This document shows positions 8,686-16,587 of a stretch of 64,000 nt of DNA, piece after piece; within the stretch, counting starts at the first letter, position 1; each line of letters opens with the position of its first letter. The stretch spans positions 5,258,001 through 5,322,000 of the forward strand of contig NZ_CP109171.1 in NCBI RefSeq assembly GCF_036246005.1, in the 5' to 3' direction. Position numbers and translations under genes: made by a program. The stretch comes from Streptomyces sp. NBC_01723 (lineage in GTDB: Bacteria; Actinomycetota; Actinomycetes; Streptomycetales; Streptomycetaceae). The notes under the pieces were generated by a model. It was not told the DNA's origin and made no database searches. It worked only from the letters and a program-made list of their open reading frames with translations.

Positions 8686-10926
8686 TTGAGTCGTGAAACT
8701 GACAGTTCGTCCTCCGGGCCCCACGGGCGCGGCGGAGCCGCGTACCCGTCGGGCACCCCGCCCTACGGGACACCCACGGCTTCCGACGCCGGTGCGGACG
8801 CGGGCCGTTCGGCCGCGCGACCGGAGGAGCGCAAGACCGAGACGACGCTGACGACCCGTATCCGGATCAACATCCCCGGGTCGCGGCCCATCCCGCCCGT
8901 CGTCGTGCGCAAGCCCGTCACGGACGCCGAGGGCGGCGCGGGCGACGCGGAGACGACGGCCGAGCAGCCCGCGCCCAGCGCGGCCGCGCCCACGAGCGCG
9001 CCCGAGGCTCCCGCCGAGCCCGCCGGGTCCGCCGAGGAGAAGCCGACCAGCGACTGGTTCGCGCCCCGCAAGTCCGGTCCCGGCAAGAGCACTCAGGGCG
9101 GCGGCTCCACCAACGGCGCCGGTGTGCCCGGAGGTTCGGGCCCGGCACCCGGTGCCCCGGCCGGCACACCCGGCGCGGGCGCGTCCGGTGCCGGTGCGCG
9201 TCCGGGAGGCGGCAGCGGCCGTCCCGGGGGCGTCGTCGGCTCCATGAACGTGCCCGGCGGCTCCCGGCCCGGCTCCACGAACGGCGCCGGTCTCCCCGGG
9301 GCGACCGGCGGCCCCGTGGCGCCCGGCCACGGCGGAGGCACCGGTTCCTTCGACGTGACCGAGGCGCTGGCGGCCGGACCGCTCGGCGGCAACGGCGCCC
9401 GCCCCGGCACCGGCCCCGGCGGCGAGCCGCGCCGCGACGACCTGCCGTACTTCTCCGGCGACGGACCGGGCACCCAGGGCGCCGGCCCGAAGGGGCAGTC
9501 CCCCTACGGCGGCGGCCCGGGCCCCGCGGGTCCGACCGGCGGCCCGGTCACCGGAGAGGGCCGGCTCTCGCCGCCCCCGGTGGGCGACCTCGGCGATCTC
9601 GGCGACTTCGGCGCCCCCGGGGCGGCCGCGGGGACCGGAGCGCCCCCGGCACAGCGCGGGCCCGCGCCGACCGGCGTGCGGGGCCCGGGAGGTCCCGCCG
9701 CCCCCGGCAGGACGCAGGGCCCCGGCACCGGTCCCGGCGGTGGTCTCAGCGACGACACCGCGATCCTCACCCCGCAGAAGCCGGCCCCCGAGCCGGGCAC
9801 GCCGGGCTACGGCAACCCGGACAACATCTCCGGCAACACCGTCACCAGCGGCATCCCCGTCGTACCGAGCGAGCGCACCGCGCCGTTCCAGGGCCCCGGC
9901 GGCGACGGGCCCCTGCCGCACACGCCCCCCAAGCTGCCCGAACCGGTCTCCACGCCCCCGGCCGGCTCCGCCAAGCCCGCCAAGAAGAAGGGGCGCGGCA
10001 AGCTGCCGCTGCTCGTCGGCGGCGTGGTCGTGGTCGCCGGTGTCACCTACGGCGCCGGCCTGCTGATGAACCGCTCCGACGTGCCCAAGGGCACCACCGT
10101 GCTCGGCGTCGACATCGGCGGCGGCACCCGCGACGACGCCGTCGAGAAGCTGGACGACACGCTCGCCGCCCGCGCGGGCAAGCCGCTGAAGCTCACGGTG
10201 GGCGGCGAGACCGTCTCCCTCAAGCCGGACCAGGCCGGGCTCCAGCTCGACTCGCAGGCCACCGCCAGCTCGGCGGCCAAGAGCGACTACAACCCGGTCT
10301 CCGTCATCGGCTCGCTCTTCGGCCAGAAGCGGGTCGTCGACCCGGTCATGCCGGTCGACGAGGAGAAGCTGCACGCCGCCCTGGAGGACGCGGCGGGCGG
10401 CGCCGGATCCGTGACCGAGGGCACGATCAAGTTCGAGTCCGGCAGGGCCGTGCCGGTCTACGGCAAGGCGGGCAACGGCATCGACGTCGCCAAGTCGACC
10501 GAGTCCGTGCAGGCGGCGTACCGCACCCAGGTGGAGACCGGCACCGCGGCCGCGGTGAGCGTGCCGACGACCACCCAGCAGCCGACGGTCTCCAAGGCCG
10601 AGGTCGACCGGATGCTGAAGGAGTTCGCCGAGCCGGCCATGTCGGGCATAGTGACGGTCCGGGCGAGCGGCGCCGAGGTCAAGTTCAGCCCCGAGAAGTC
10701 GCTCTGGAAGTTCCTCGGTGTCACGGCCGTCGGCGGCAAGCTGGTCGACAAGCCCGACCTGAACGCCCTCAAGGGCCTCTACGGCCAGACGTTCGACGGC
10801 GTGCTCATCACCCGCGCCAACGGCAAGAAGACGCCCGTCACCCCCGAGGACGTCTACGGCGCCCTGCGCCAGGCCCTGAAGAGCAAGACCGACCGGGTGG
10901 CCGTCATCGAGACCAACCCGACCTGA
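8686..10926 (+). CDS. Membrane-anchored protein with disordered N-terminus and extracellular PG_binding_4/YoaR-like domains
   Basis: 746 residues from a TTG at 8686 that sits 8 nt after GGGAG. The frame extends to 8548, but those upstream residues read as spacer. Residues about 1-425 are low complexity, rich in Gly, Pro and Ala with repeated GG, PG and GPGG units. A Lys-rich stop-transfer precedes one membrane helix (PLLVGGVVVVAGVTYGAGLL, about 442-462). The rest resembles the putative peptidoglycan-binding domains found beside VanW domains in YoaR-type proteins (TTVLGVDIGGGTRDDAVEKL, then KLTVGGETVSLKPDQAGL), apparently in two copies. Role in the cell envelope is inferred. Confidence 0.75.
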   Translation: MSRETDSSSSGPHGRGGAAYPSGTPPYGTPTASDAGADAGRSAARPEERKTETTLTTRIRINIPGSRPIPPVVVRKPVTDAEGGAGDAETTAEQPAPSAAAPTSAPEAPAEPAGSAEEKPTSDWFAPRKSGPGKSTQGGGSTNGAGVPGGSGPAPGAPAGTPGAGASGAGARPGGGSGRPGGVVGSMNVPGGSRPGSTNGAGLPGATGGPVAPGHGGGTGSFDVTEALAAGPLGGNGARPGTGPGGEPRRDDLPYFSGDGPGTQGAGPKGQSPYGGGPGPAGPTGGPVTGEGRLSPPPVGDLGDLGDFGAPGAAAGTGAPPAQRGPAPTGVRGPGGPAAPGRTQGPGTGPGGGLSDDTAILTPQKPAPEPGTPGYGNPDNISGNTVTSGIPVVPSERTAPFQGPGGDGPLPHTPPKLPEPVSTPPAGSAKPAKKKGRGKLPLLVGGVVVVAGVTYGAGLLMNRSDVPKGTTVLGVDIGGGTRDDAVEKLDDTLAARAGKPLKLTVGGETVSLKPDQAGLQLDSQATASSAAKSDYNPVSVIGSLFGQKRVVDPVMPVDEEKLHAALEDAAGGAGSVTEGTIKFESGRAVPVYGKAGNGIDVAKSTESVQAAYRTQVETGTAAAVSVPTTTQQPTVSKAEVDRMLKEFAEPAMSGIVTVRASGAEVKFSPEKSLWKFLGVTAVGGKLVDKPDLNALKGLYGQTFDGVLITRANGKKTPVTPEDVYGALRQALKSKTDRVAVIETNPT

Positions 10927-10989
10927 CGAAACAGCTCCGCCAGGGGGTGCCGGGTGCCCCCTGGCCGGGCCGGCGCCCAGGCGCCCGCG

Positions 10990-11844
10990 TCAGTTCAGCA
11001 TCGCGCGAGCGGCCCGCGCCTCCCCCCGGACCTCCTCCGCGACCTCCTCGTCCACCGCCCCCACGACCTCCGCGTACGCCTCCAACTCCCCGGCCCCCGC
11101 CGAGAACTCCCCCCGTCCCACCAACAACCGCGCCCGCTCGTACCGCAACCGCGCCGCATGCGCAGGCAGCAGCAGCGCCAGCTCGATCGCCCACAGCCCG
11201 ACCGCCGACTCCTCGGGCCGGCCCGCCGCCCACGCCCGGATGTTGTTGAGCACCCGCGCCACCACCTCCAACGGCGCCGCGGGCTCCAGCATCGACGGCC
11301 GCAGCCCCGCCCCCGTCGCCCCGGCGACCAGCACCTCCGCGTCCCCGCCGCCGAGCACCCGGCCGCCGTCGAACGGATCGGCGAGCACCCGCTCCTCCTC
11401 CGGCCCGAACCCGACCACGAAGTGCCCCGGCAAGGCGACCCCGTACACCGGCGCCCCCGCCCGCCGGGCGACCTCCAGCCACACCACCGACAGCATGATC
11501 GGCAGCCCGCGCCGCCGCCGCAGCACCTCGTGCAGCAGGGACGACTCCAGCCGCTGGTAGTCCGCGGCGACCCCGTGGAACCCGTACCGCTCGCCGAGCA
11601 GATCCCGCAGCGCCACCGCCCAGGCCCGCGGCGAACCCGGCCGGAAGGGCAGCTCCCCGGCCAGCCGGTCCAGCTCCACCTGCGCGGCGTCGAGCCCCGC
11701 CTCGTCCAGCCCCCCGTCCGCCTCCGCGCCCAGCAGCAGGCACAGCGTGGCCAGGTCGGGCCGCTCGGACCGCGCCTCCTCGGCGAACCGCCCCCGCACC
11801 TCGGCGGAGCGCTCCGGCGAGGGCGGCCGCAGGTGCCCCGTCAC
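10990..11844 (-). CDS. SirB1-family transglutaminase-like/TPR protein
   Basis: 284 residues with a GTG start whose GTGA overlaps the stop of the upstream GNAT gene. The centre carries the SirB1 signature (YQRLESSLLHEVLRRRRGLP, then SVVWLEVARRAG and LPGHFVVGF), a transglutaminase-like fold that in most members lacks a full catalytic triad. The C-terminal helices (ELALLLPAHAARLRYERARL) look TPR-like. Function unknown; it was named from a Salmonella regulator neighbourhood. It is transcribed with the acetyltransferase. Confidence 0.85.
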   Translation of the reverse strand: MTGHLRPPSPERSAEVRGRFAEEARSERPDLATLCLLLGAEADGGLDEAGLDAAQVELDRLAGELPFRPGSPRAWAVALRDLLGERYGFHGVAADYQRLESSLLHEVLRRRRGLPIMLSVVWLEVARRAGAPVYGVALPGHFVVGFGPEEERVLADPFDGGRVLGGGDAEVLVAGATGAGLRPSMLEPAAPLEVVARVLNNIRAWAAGRPEESAVGLWAIELALLLPAHAARLRYERARLLVGRGEFSAGAGELEAYAEVVGAVDEEVAEEVRGEARAARAMLN

Positions 11845-12881
11845 GGCGTCGCCGTCCCGGCGTCCGCGGGCTCACGGTAATGGTGGTACGCGTGGTGCGC
11901 CGAGAAGCCCATCCCGGCGTACAGCGCCCGCGCCCCCGCGTTCTCCGTCTCCACCTGGAGCCACGCCGCCGACGCGCCCTCGTCCAGCGCCCGCCGGGCC
12001 AGCGCGGCCATCACGGCGGTCGCGAGCCCCCGGCGCCGCTGCGCGGGGTCGACCTCGACGGCCGCGAAGGAGGCCCACCGCCCGTCCACCACACACCGCC
12101 CGATGGCGGCCGGGGCGTCCGCGCCGGGCACCGTGGCGAACCACACCGAGGGGCCGCCGCCCAGCACCCGCAGGGCCACCTCGCTGACGCCCTTGCGCTG
12201 GTACCGGCCCAGCCACGCGTCGTCCGCGTCCCGGGACAGGACCACGCCGGCGCCCTCGGTCAGGTCGGCCACCGGCGCCAGGGCGCCGGTCCACACCTCG
12301 GCCGACACCTCACGCACCCAGCCCCGCCGCTCCAGCTCCGCGCACAGCCGCTCCTGGGTGCCCTCCGCACCGGTGGCGGTCTGCACGAACGCGGGCAGCC
12401 CGCGCGCGCCGTACCAGCGGCGTACGGCGCTCAGCGCGTCGTCGAGCGGCAGCCCCGGATCGCCGAGCGGGAGCACGGAGTTGGCCCGCCGCGTGAAGCC
12501 GGCCGCCGCCCGCAGCTGCCACTCGCCGAGCCACTCGCTCTCGACGGGCGGCCAGGCCCGCGCCGCGATCCGCGCCAGCTCCTCGTACGACGCGGCGGGA
12601 CCGCGGCGGCGCGCGGGCGCGGACGGCACGACCTTCCCGGCGACCAGGGCCGACTCCGCGATACGTACCGACTCGCCACCCTTCCGTGTGATCAGCAGCA
12701 CACCGTCGGTCCACGATGTGAGAACACCAACCGTGTCGGTGAACTTCTCACCCGCGCCACCCGGTTCGCTCAAGCGCCGCACGGAGACTCGTTTGCCCAC
12801 GTCAGCAGCGGTGATACGAACCTCAAGACGCCCGGCGGCAGAGATTTCCACGGGTCTGTCCACCCCTCCTGTTCGGATCAT
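11841..12881 (-). CDS. GNAT family N-acetyltransferase
   Basis: 346 residues if it starts at ATG 12881. A TTG at 12887 and a GTG at 12851 (preceded by AGGAGG, spacing 13) are alternatives. The C-terminal domain has the acetyl-CoA loop (DPAQRRRGLATAVMAALARR) and the NAGARALYAGMGF motif of GNAT enzymes. The N-terminal half (residues 20-80) is an SH3-like beta domain (GVLTSWTDGVLLITRKGGESV) seen in actinobacterial two-domain GNATs. The substrate cannot be read. A TAGTAT box at 12896-12901 would put transcription only a few bases before the ATG. Confidence 0.86.
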   Translation of the reverse strand: MIRTGGVDRPVEISAAGRLEVRITAADVGKRVSVRRLSEPGGAGEKFTDTVGVLTSWTDGVLLITRKGGESVRIAESALVAGKVVPSAPARRRGPAASYEELARIAARAWPPVESEWLGEWQLRAAAGFTRRANSVLPLGDPGLPLDDALSAVRRWYGARGLPAFVQTATGAEGTQERLCAELERRGWVREVSAEVWTGALAPVADLTEGAGVVLSRDADDAWLGRYQRKGVSEVALRVLGGGPSVWFATVPGADAPAAIGRCVVDGRWASFAAVEVDPAQRRRGLATAVMAALARRALDEGASAAWLQVETENAGARALYAGMGFSAHHAYHHYREPADAGTATP

Positions 12882-12991
12882 GCCCAAGAACGGAGATACT
12901 AGGGGCGGGCATCGACGACGCCGCGCTCCCGCGCGCCAGGCGGCGGAGCCTGAGGAGGCCCGCCAGCGCCCTATCGAGGAGGAACGACAGC

Positions 12992-13312
12992 GTGACCTAC
13001 GTCATCGCGCAGCCTTGTGTCGACGTGAAGGACAAGGCGTGCATCGAGGAGTGCCCGGTCGACTGCATCTACGAGGGCCAGCGGTCCTTGTACATCCACC
13101 CGGACGAATGCGTCGACTGTGGTGCCTGTGAGCCGGTCTGCCCGGTCGAGGCGATCTTCTACGAAGACGACACTCCGGAGGAGTGGAAGGACTACTACAA
13201 GGCGAACGTCGAGTTCTTCGACGAGCTCGGTTCGCCGGGCGGCGCCAGCAAGCTGGGTCTGATCGAGCGCGATCACCCCTTCGTCGCCGCGCTGCCGCCG
13301 CAGAACCAGTAA
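12992..13312 (+). CDS. fdxA: 7Fe ferredoxin FdxA (3Fe-4S / 4Fe-4S)
   Basis: 106 residues, GTG start after GAGGAACGACAGC. Cysteines are arranged as in seven-iron ferredoxins: C-x7-C-x3-CP (QPCVDVKDKACIEECP) and CVDCGACEPVCP. One cluster is 3Fe-4S and the other 4Fe-4S. The C-terminus with EWKDYYKANVEFF is characteristic of the actinobacterial FdxA type. It is a soluble low-potential electron carrier. It ends 22 nt before a perfect 14-bp inverted repeat and lies upstream of dapC. Confidence 0.95.
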   Translation: MTYVIAQPCVDVKDKACIEECPVDCIYEGQRSLYIHPDECVDCGACEPVCPVEAIFYEDDTPEEWKDYYKANVEFFDELGSPGGASKLGLIERDHPFVAALPPQNQ

Positions 13313-13333
13313 GAGCGGCCCGTACCAGCGCCG

Positions 13334-13385
13334 CCTCGGTCCCGTACGGCCTGATCGTTCCGATCGGCGCGGTACGGGACCGAGG
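13334..13385 (+). terminator. 14-bp perfect inverted repeat between fdxA and dapC
   Basis: Arms at 13334-13347 (CCTCGGTCCCGTAC) and 13372-13385 are exactly complementary. The 24-nt loop itself contains a GATCG...CGATC inner stem. There is no T-run. It is 21 nt downstream of the fdxA stop and 38 nt before the dapC GTG, so it can work as a terminator of fdxA or as an attenuating or stabilising element in an fdxA-dapC transcript. Confidence 0.7.
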
Positions 13386-13423
13386 CGTTTGCCGCAGGAC
13401 GAAGACGAAAGAGAGCCAGCATC

Positions 13424-14521
13424 GTGTCCGCAGTCTCCGACCGGCTTCCCACCTTCCCCTGGGACAAGCTGGAGCCGTACAAGAAGACGGCCGCGGCCCA
13501 CTCCGACGGCATCGTCGACCTCTCCGTCGGCACGCCGGTCGACCCGGTCCCCGAGCTGATCCAGAAGGCCCTGACCCACGCGGCGGACTCTCCGGGCTAC
13601 CCGACCGTCTGGGGTACCCCGGCGCTGCGCGACGCGATCACCGGCTGGGTGGAGCGCCGCCTCGGCGCCCGCGACGTCACCCACCGCCACGTGCTCCCCA
13701 TCGTCGGCTCCAAGGAACTCGTCGCCTGGCTCCCGACCCAGCTGGGCCTCGGCCCCGGCGACCGGGTGGCCTTCCCCCGCCTGGCCTACCCGACCTACGA
13801 GGTCGGCGCGCGCCTGGCCCGCGCGGAGTACGAGGCGTACGACGACCCGACCGACCTGGACCCGGCGGGGCTCAGGCTGCTGTGGCTCAACTCGCCGTCG
13901 AACCCGACCGGCAGGGTGCTGCCGAAGGCGGAGCTGGCCCGGATCGTGGCCTGGGCCCGCGAGCACGGCGTCCTCGTGGTCTCCGACGAGTGCTACCTGG
14001 AGCTGGGCTGGGAGGCCGACCCGGTCTCCGTGCTGCACCCGGACGTCAACGGCGGCTCCTACGACGGCCTGGTGGCCGTGCACTCGCTCTCCAAGCGCTC
14101 CAACCTCGCCGGCTACCGCGCGGCCTTCCTGGCCGGCGACCCGGCCGTCCTGGGCCCGCTGCTGGAGATCCGCAAGCACGGCGGCATGATGACCTCGGCG
14201 CCGACGCAGGCGGCCGTGGTGGCGGCCCTCGGTGACGACGAGCACGTGCGCGTCCAGCGTGAGCGGTACGCGGCCCGCCGCACGGCGCTGCGCGAGGCAC
14301 TGCTCGGCCACGGCTTCCGCATCGAGCACAGCGAGGCCAGCCTCTACCTCTGGGCCACCCGCGACGAGTCCTGCTGGGACACGGTCGCCCACCTGGCCGA
14401 ACGCGGCATCCTGGTGGCCCCCGGCGACTTCTACGGCCCCGCGGGCGACCACTTCGTCCGGGTGGCCCTGACGGCCACGGACGAACGCGTCCGGGCAGCG
14501 ACAGACCGCCTGAAGTCCTGA
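13424..14521 (+). CDS. dapC: Succinyldiaminopimelate transaminase DapC (class I/II aminotransferase)
   Basis: 365 residues, GTG start. PLP enzyme with SPSNPTGR (substrate and cofactor binding), VVSDECYLELGW, and the PLP lysine in HSLSKRSNLAGYR; the C-terminal Arg lies in DHFVRVALTA. Length and sequence match the actinobacterial DapC group, found directly after fdxA. It transfers the amino group from glutamate to N-succinyl-2-amino-6-ketopimelate in lysine and meso-diaminopimelate synthesis. dapE, which acts next, is 2 kb downstream. Confidence 0.92.
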   Translation: MSAVSDRLPTFPWDKLEPYKKTAAAHSDGIVDLSVGTPVDPVPELIQKALTHAADSPGYPTVWGTPALRDAITGWVERRLGARDVTHRHVLPIVGSKELVAWLPTQLGLGPGDRVAFPRLAYPTYEVGARLARAEYEAYDDPTDLDPAGLRLLWLNSPSNPTGRVLPKAELARIVAWAREHGVLVVSDECYLELGWEADPVSVLHPDVNGGSYDGLVAVHSLSKRSNLAGYRAAFLAGDPAVLGPLLEIRKHGGMMTSAPTQAAVVAALGDDEHVRVQRERYAARRTALREALLGHGFRIEHSEASLYLWATRDESCWDTVAHLAERGILVAPGDFYGPAGDHFVRVALTATDERVRAATDRLKS

Positions 14522-14556
14522 CGCCTGTCGGGCTCTCGGCCCGGCGGCCCGGCTGT

Positions 14557-14656
14557 GGGCAGTCGTTCCGCAGGGCGGAACGGGTGGGCACAGCCACCGA
14601 CGCCGGGCAGTCGTTCCGCAGGGCGGAACGGGTGGGCACAGCCACCGACGCCGGGC
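14557..14656 (+). repeat. Two perfect tandem copies of a 48-bp repeat
   Basis: Copies at 14557-14604 and 14605-14652 are identical, followed by a partial GGGC. Each holds a small hairpin, GTTCCG-CAGGG-CGGAAC, and a GGGTGGGCACAGCC box. It lies 35 nt after the dapC stop. It resembles small dispersed intergenic repeats of Streptomyces (recollection, not searched). Confidence 0.9.
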
Positions 14657-14700
14657 CACGGCCAACACACGCCCACCGCACCGACGTAGGCACGAAAAAA

Positions 14701-14737
14701 CGCCGGGACCCAGGAAGGAAGACCCTGGGCCCCGGCG
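14701..14737 (-). terminator. Intrinsic terminator of the secreted-protein gene (minus strand)
   Basis: Near-perfect arms at 14701-14714 (CGCCGGGACCCAGG) and 14724-14737 (CCTGGGCCCCGGCG) with a 9-nt loop. Positions 14695-14700 are A6, read as U6 on the minus-strand transcript right after the hairpin. It lies 17 nt past the stop of the gene at 14754-15200. Confidence 0.85.
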
Positions 14738-14753
14738 CCGTACAAGCCCGGCG

Positions 14754-15200
14754 CTAGCCGATCGGCAGACCCTGCACCGGCAGCCCGCCCTTGCCCAGCG
14801 CGTCCGTCGGCAGCCCGCCCTTCGTGGCGGTCCGCGCCGTGTCACCGACGATGTCCCCGGTGAGACCCGCCACCTGCCCGGCGGCGCCCTGCGCGGCCGG
14901 GGTGGCCTTCTTGACGACCGAGCCACCAGTCTTGCCGGCCTTGGGCGCGGCCTTCTTGACGGTGGCCTTCTTGACGGCCTTGCTGCCGGTGTCGCCCGCG
15001 GTCGCGGTCAGGCTCTGGGCGGCGGAGTCCACGGTGGTGCCGACGTTCGCGCCGTCCAGGGCGGTCAGTCCCCCGAGGTTCGGGGTGGCGGGCACTTCGG
15101 GAGCCGCGCTGGCGGAGCCGGCCGCACCGACCCCGGCGGCCGCTCCCGCAGCGACGAGCAGCGCGGCACGGGCGATCCGGCGGGTCAGGGGGAGGGACAT
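14754..15200 (-). CDS. Small secreted Ala/Lys/Gly-rich protein, 148 aa
   Basis: ATG at 15200 preceded by GAAGGAG. A Sec-type signal peptide (LTRRIARAALLVAAGAAAG) with likely cleavage after SASA at about residue 32. The mature part is low complexity: repeated KKAT/KKAAPKAGKTGG units at about residues 75-105, and a C-terminal repeat GKGGLP (KGGLPTDALGKGGLPVQGLP). No known domain. Basic repeats and export suggest a wall- or surface-associated protein; function unknown. Confidence 0.82.
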   Translation of the reverse strand: MSLPLTRRIARAALLVAAGAAAGVGAAGSASAAPEVPATPNLGGLTALDGANVGTTVDSAAQSLTATAGDTGSKAVKKATVKKAAPKAGKTGGSVVKKATPAAQGAAGQVAGLTGDIVGDTARTATKGGLPTDALGKGGLPVQGLPIG

Positions 15201-15522
15201 GATGCTCCTTCGACGGAAGTCAACTGGTGAGGTACCGAACCGATCCCGGCGGGTGAACCACCGGGCTCGGACGCAGTGACTACCGCTCGAAGGCGGCGAA
15301 GGTTGCGGCGGCACAGCGTAAAGAGTTGGCAATGTGTCGCATTATCGGGTGCACAGAAAAACGGGCAAAAGGGCTCCGGTCGGAAGGACTGCCGAATCCT
15401 TACAGCCCTTGATTTTCCCGAGCTGCGGAACGTTGGGGGGTGACCACGCGAAAAGGCGTGCTCCGCCCGACCCGAGGCCCGCGCGCGTCACCCGCGGGAG
15501 TGACGGATCGTACGGGTGACCG
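15201..15522. other. Intergenic region upstream of the secreted-protein gene, 322 bp
   Basis: No gene seen. At about 15366-15410 there is a nested dyad: AAGGGCT...AGCCCTT around AAGGA...TCCTT, which would fold in the 5' leader of the minus-strand gene starting at 15200. At 15487-15494 and 15513-15520 the repeat GTCACCCG/CGGGTGAC lies just past the stop of the lysozyme-like gene and may terminate it. Confidence 0.5.
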
Positions 15523-16503
15523 TTACCGCATGGACGTGATGCGCACCGCGCCCGCCGCCCGCTCCGCGCCCTGGGCGCCGCGGGTGCCCGACGGGGCCCA
15601 CTTGCTGTCGGTGTTGCCCGCGGTCCACTCCCGGCCCGCGTACGAGACCCGCTCGACGTGCAGCGAGGAGGCGTTGGCCACCGCCCAGTGCGCCAACTGC
15701 CAGCCGCGCTGCCGCAGGTCCTCACCGTCGTCCGAGGCGGCGTCGGCGGTCACGGGCAGCGTCACGGTCCGCTCGTCGGCGCCGTCACCGTCGGGGGACG
15801 CCGCGGCCGGTTCCGCCGAGGCGTCGCCCGCCGTCGCGCCGGCCGGCTGGAACACCGCGCGCCCGAAGTCCCGCACCAGCGCCGCGCGTACCGCGTCCGG
15901 CCCCTTCTCCCGCGTCGCGCCGGGGCGTCCGTCGCAGGTCAGGGTCGCCGCGGACCGTCCGGTCAGGGCGGCCGCGAGCAGCGTGGCGTCCGGCTCGTGC
16001 TTGGCGTACGCGTCGGGGAAGGCGCTGCGCTGCACGCGCTGGGCGGCGTCGGTCAGTTCGAGGTCCTGGTAGCCGGGGATCTCGACCAGGTGGTCGTAGA
16101 ACAGGCCCGCCGAGTACGCCGGGTCCATGATCTTCTCCGGCGTGCCCCAGCCCTGCGAGGGGCGCTGCTGGAACAGGCCGAGCGAGTCCCGGTCGCCGTG
16201 GTCGAGGTTGCGCAGCGTGGACTCCTGCAGCGCGGTCGCCAGCGCTATCGTCACCGCCCGCTCCGGCAGCTTGCGCGCGGTGCCCACGGCGGTGATCGTC
16301 GCCGCGTTCACCGCCTGCTCCGGCGTGAACTCGTACGTCGTCCCCTCGCTCCCGCCGGAGACCACCTTGCAGCCGGGAGCGCCCGCGCCCCCGGTGACGT
16401 ACTGCACCGCCAGATAACCGGCGACGGCGAACAGGGCCATGGCGGCCGCGCCGGAACGGACGAGGCGGCCACGGCGCTTGGGCGACGGGGAGGGCTGAAG
16501 CAC
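15523..16503 (-). CDS. Membrane-anchored lysozyme-like (transglycosylase-fold) protein
   Basis: 326 residues from the GTG at 16503. The longer frame upstream is antisense to dapE. A basic N-terminus (PSPKRRGRLVRSG) and one membrane helix (AAMALFAVAGYLAVQYV) anchor it. The outer part has a lysozyme-like segment: TIALATALQESTLRNL with the candidate catalytic Glu, then DSLGLFQQRPSQGWG. The C-terminal third is a separate domain (QLAHWAVANASSLHVERVSY). Similar proteins are often labelled heavy metal transporter in Streptomyces, which the sequence does not support. TAA stop. Confidence 0.78.
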   Translation of the reverse strand: MLQPSPSPKRRGRLVRSGAAAMALFAVAGYLAVQYVTGGAGAPGCKVVSGGSEGTTYEFTPEQAVNAATITAVGTARKLPERAVTIALATALQESTLRNLDHGDRDSLGLFQQRPSQGWGTPEKIMDPAYSAGLFYDHLVEIPGYQDLELTDAAQRVQRSAFPDAYAKHEPDATLLAAALTGRSAATLTCDGRPGATREKGPDAVRAALVRDFGRAVFQPAGATAGDASAEPAAASPDGDGADERTVTLPVTADAASDDGEDLRQRGWQLAHWAVANASSLHVERVSYAGREWTAGNTDSKWAPSGTRGAQGAERAAGAVRITSMR

Positions 16504-16587
16504 GCGTACAAGGTACTGGAGGGTAGGGTCCGGTGTACGCCGGGTACGCACAGTGCCCGAAAGGGCGGGGGCGTTAGGGTCGGAGCC

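Noticed and set aside
14557..14656. CRISPR-like tandem repeat
   Set aside because: Two copies directly adjacent without spacers and no cas genes.
15523..16503. Heavy-metal transporter label for the lysozyme-like protein
   Set aside because: One membrane helix and no metal-binding motif; the sequence fits a transglycosylase-like domain.
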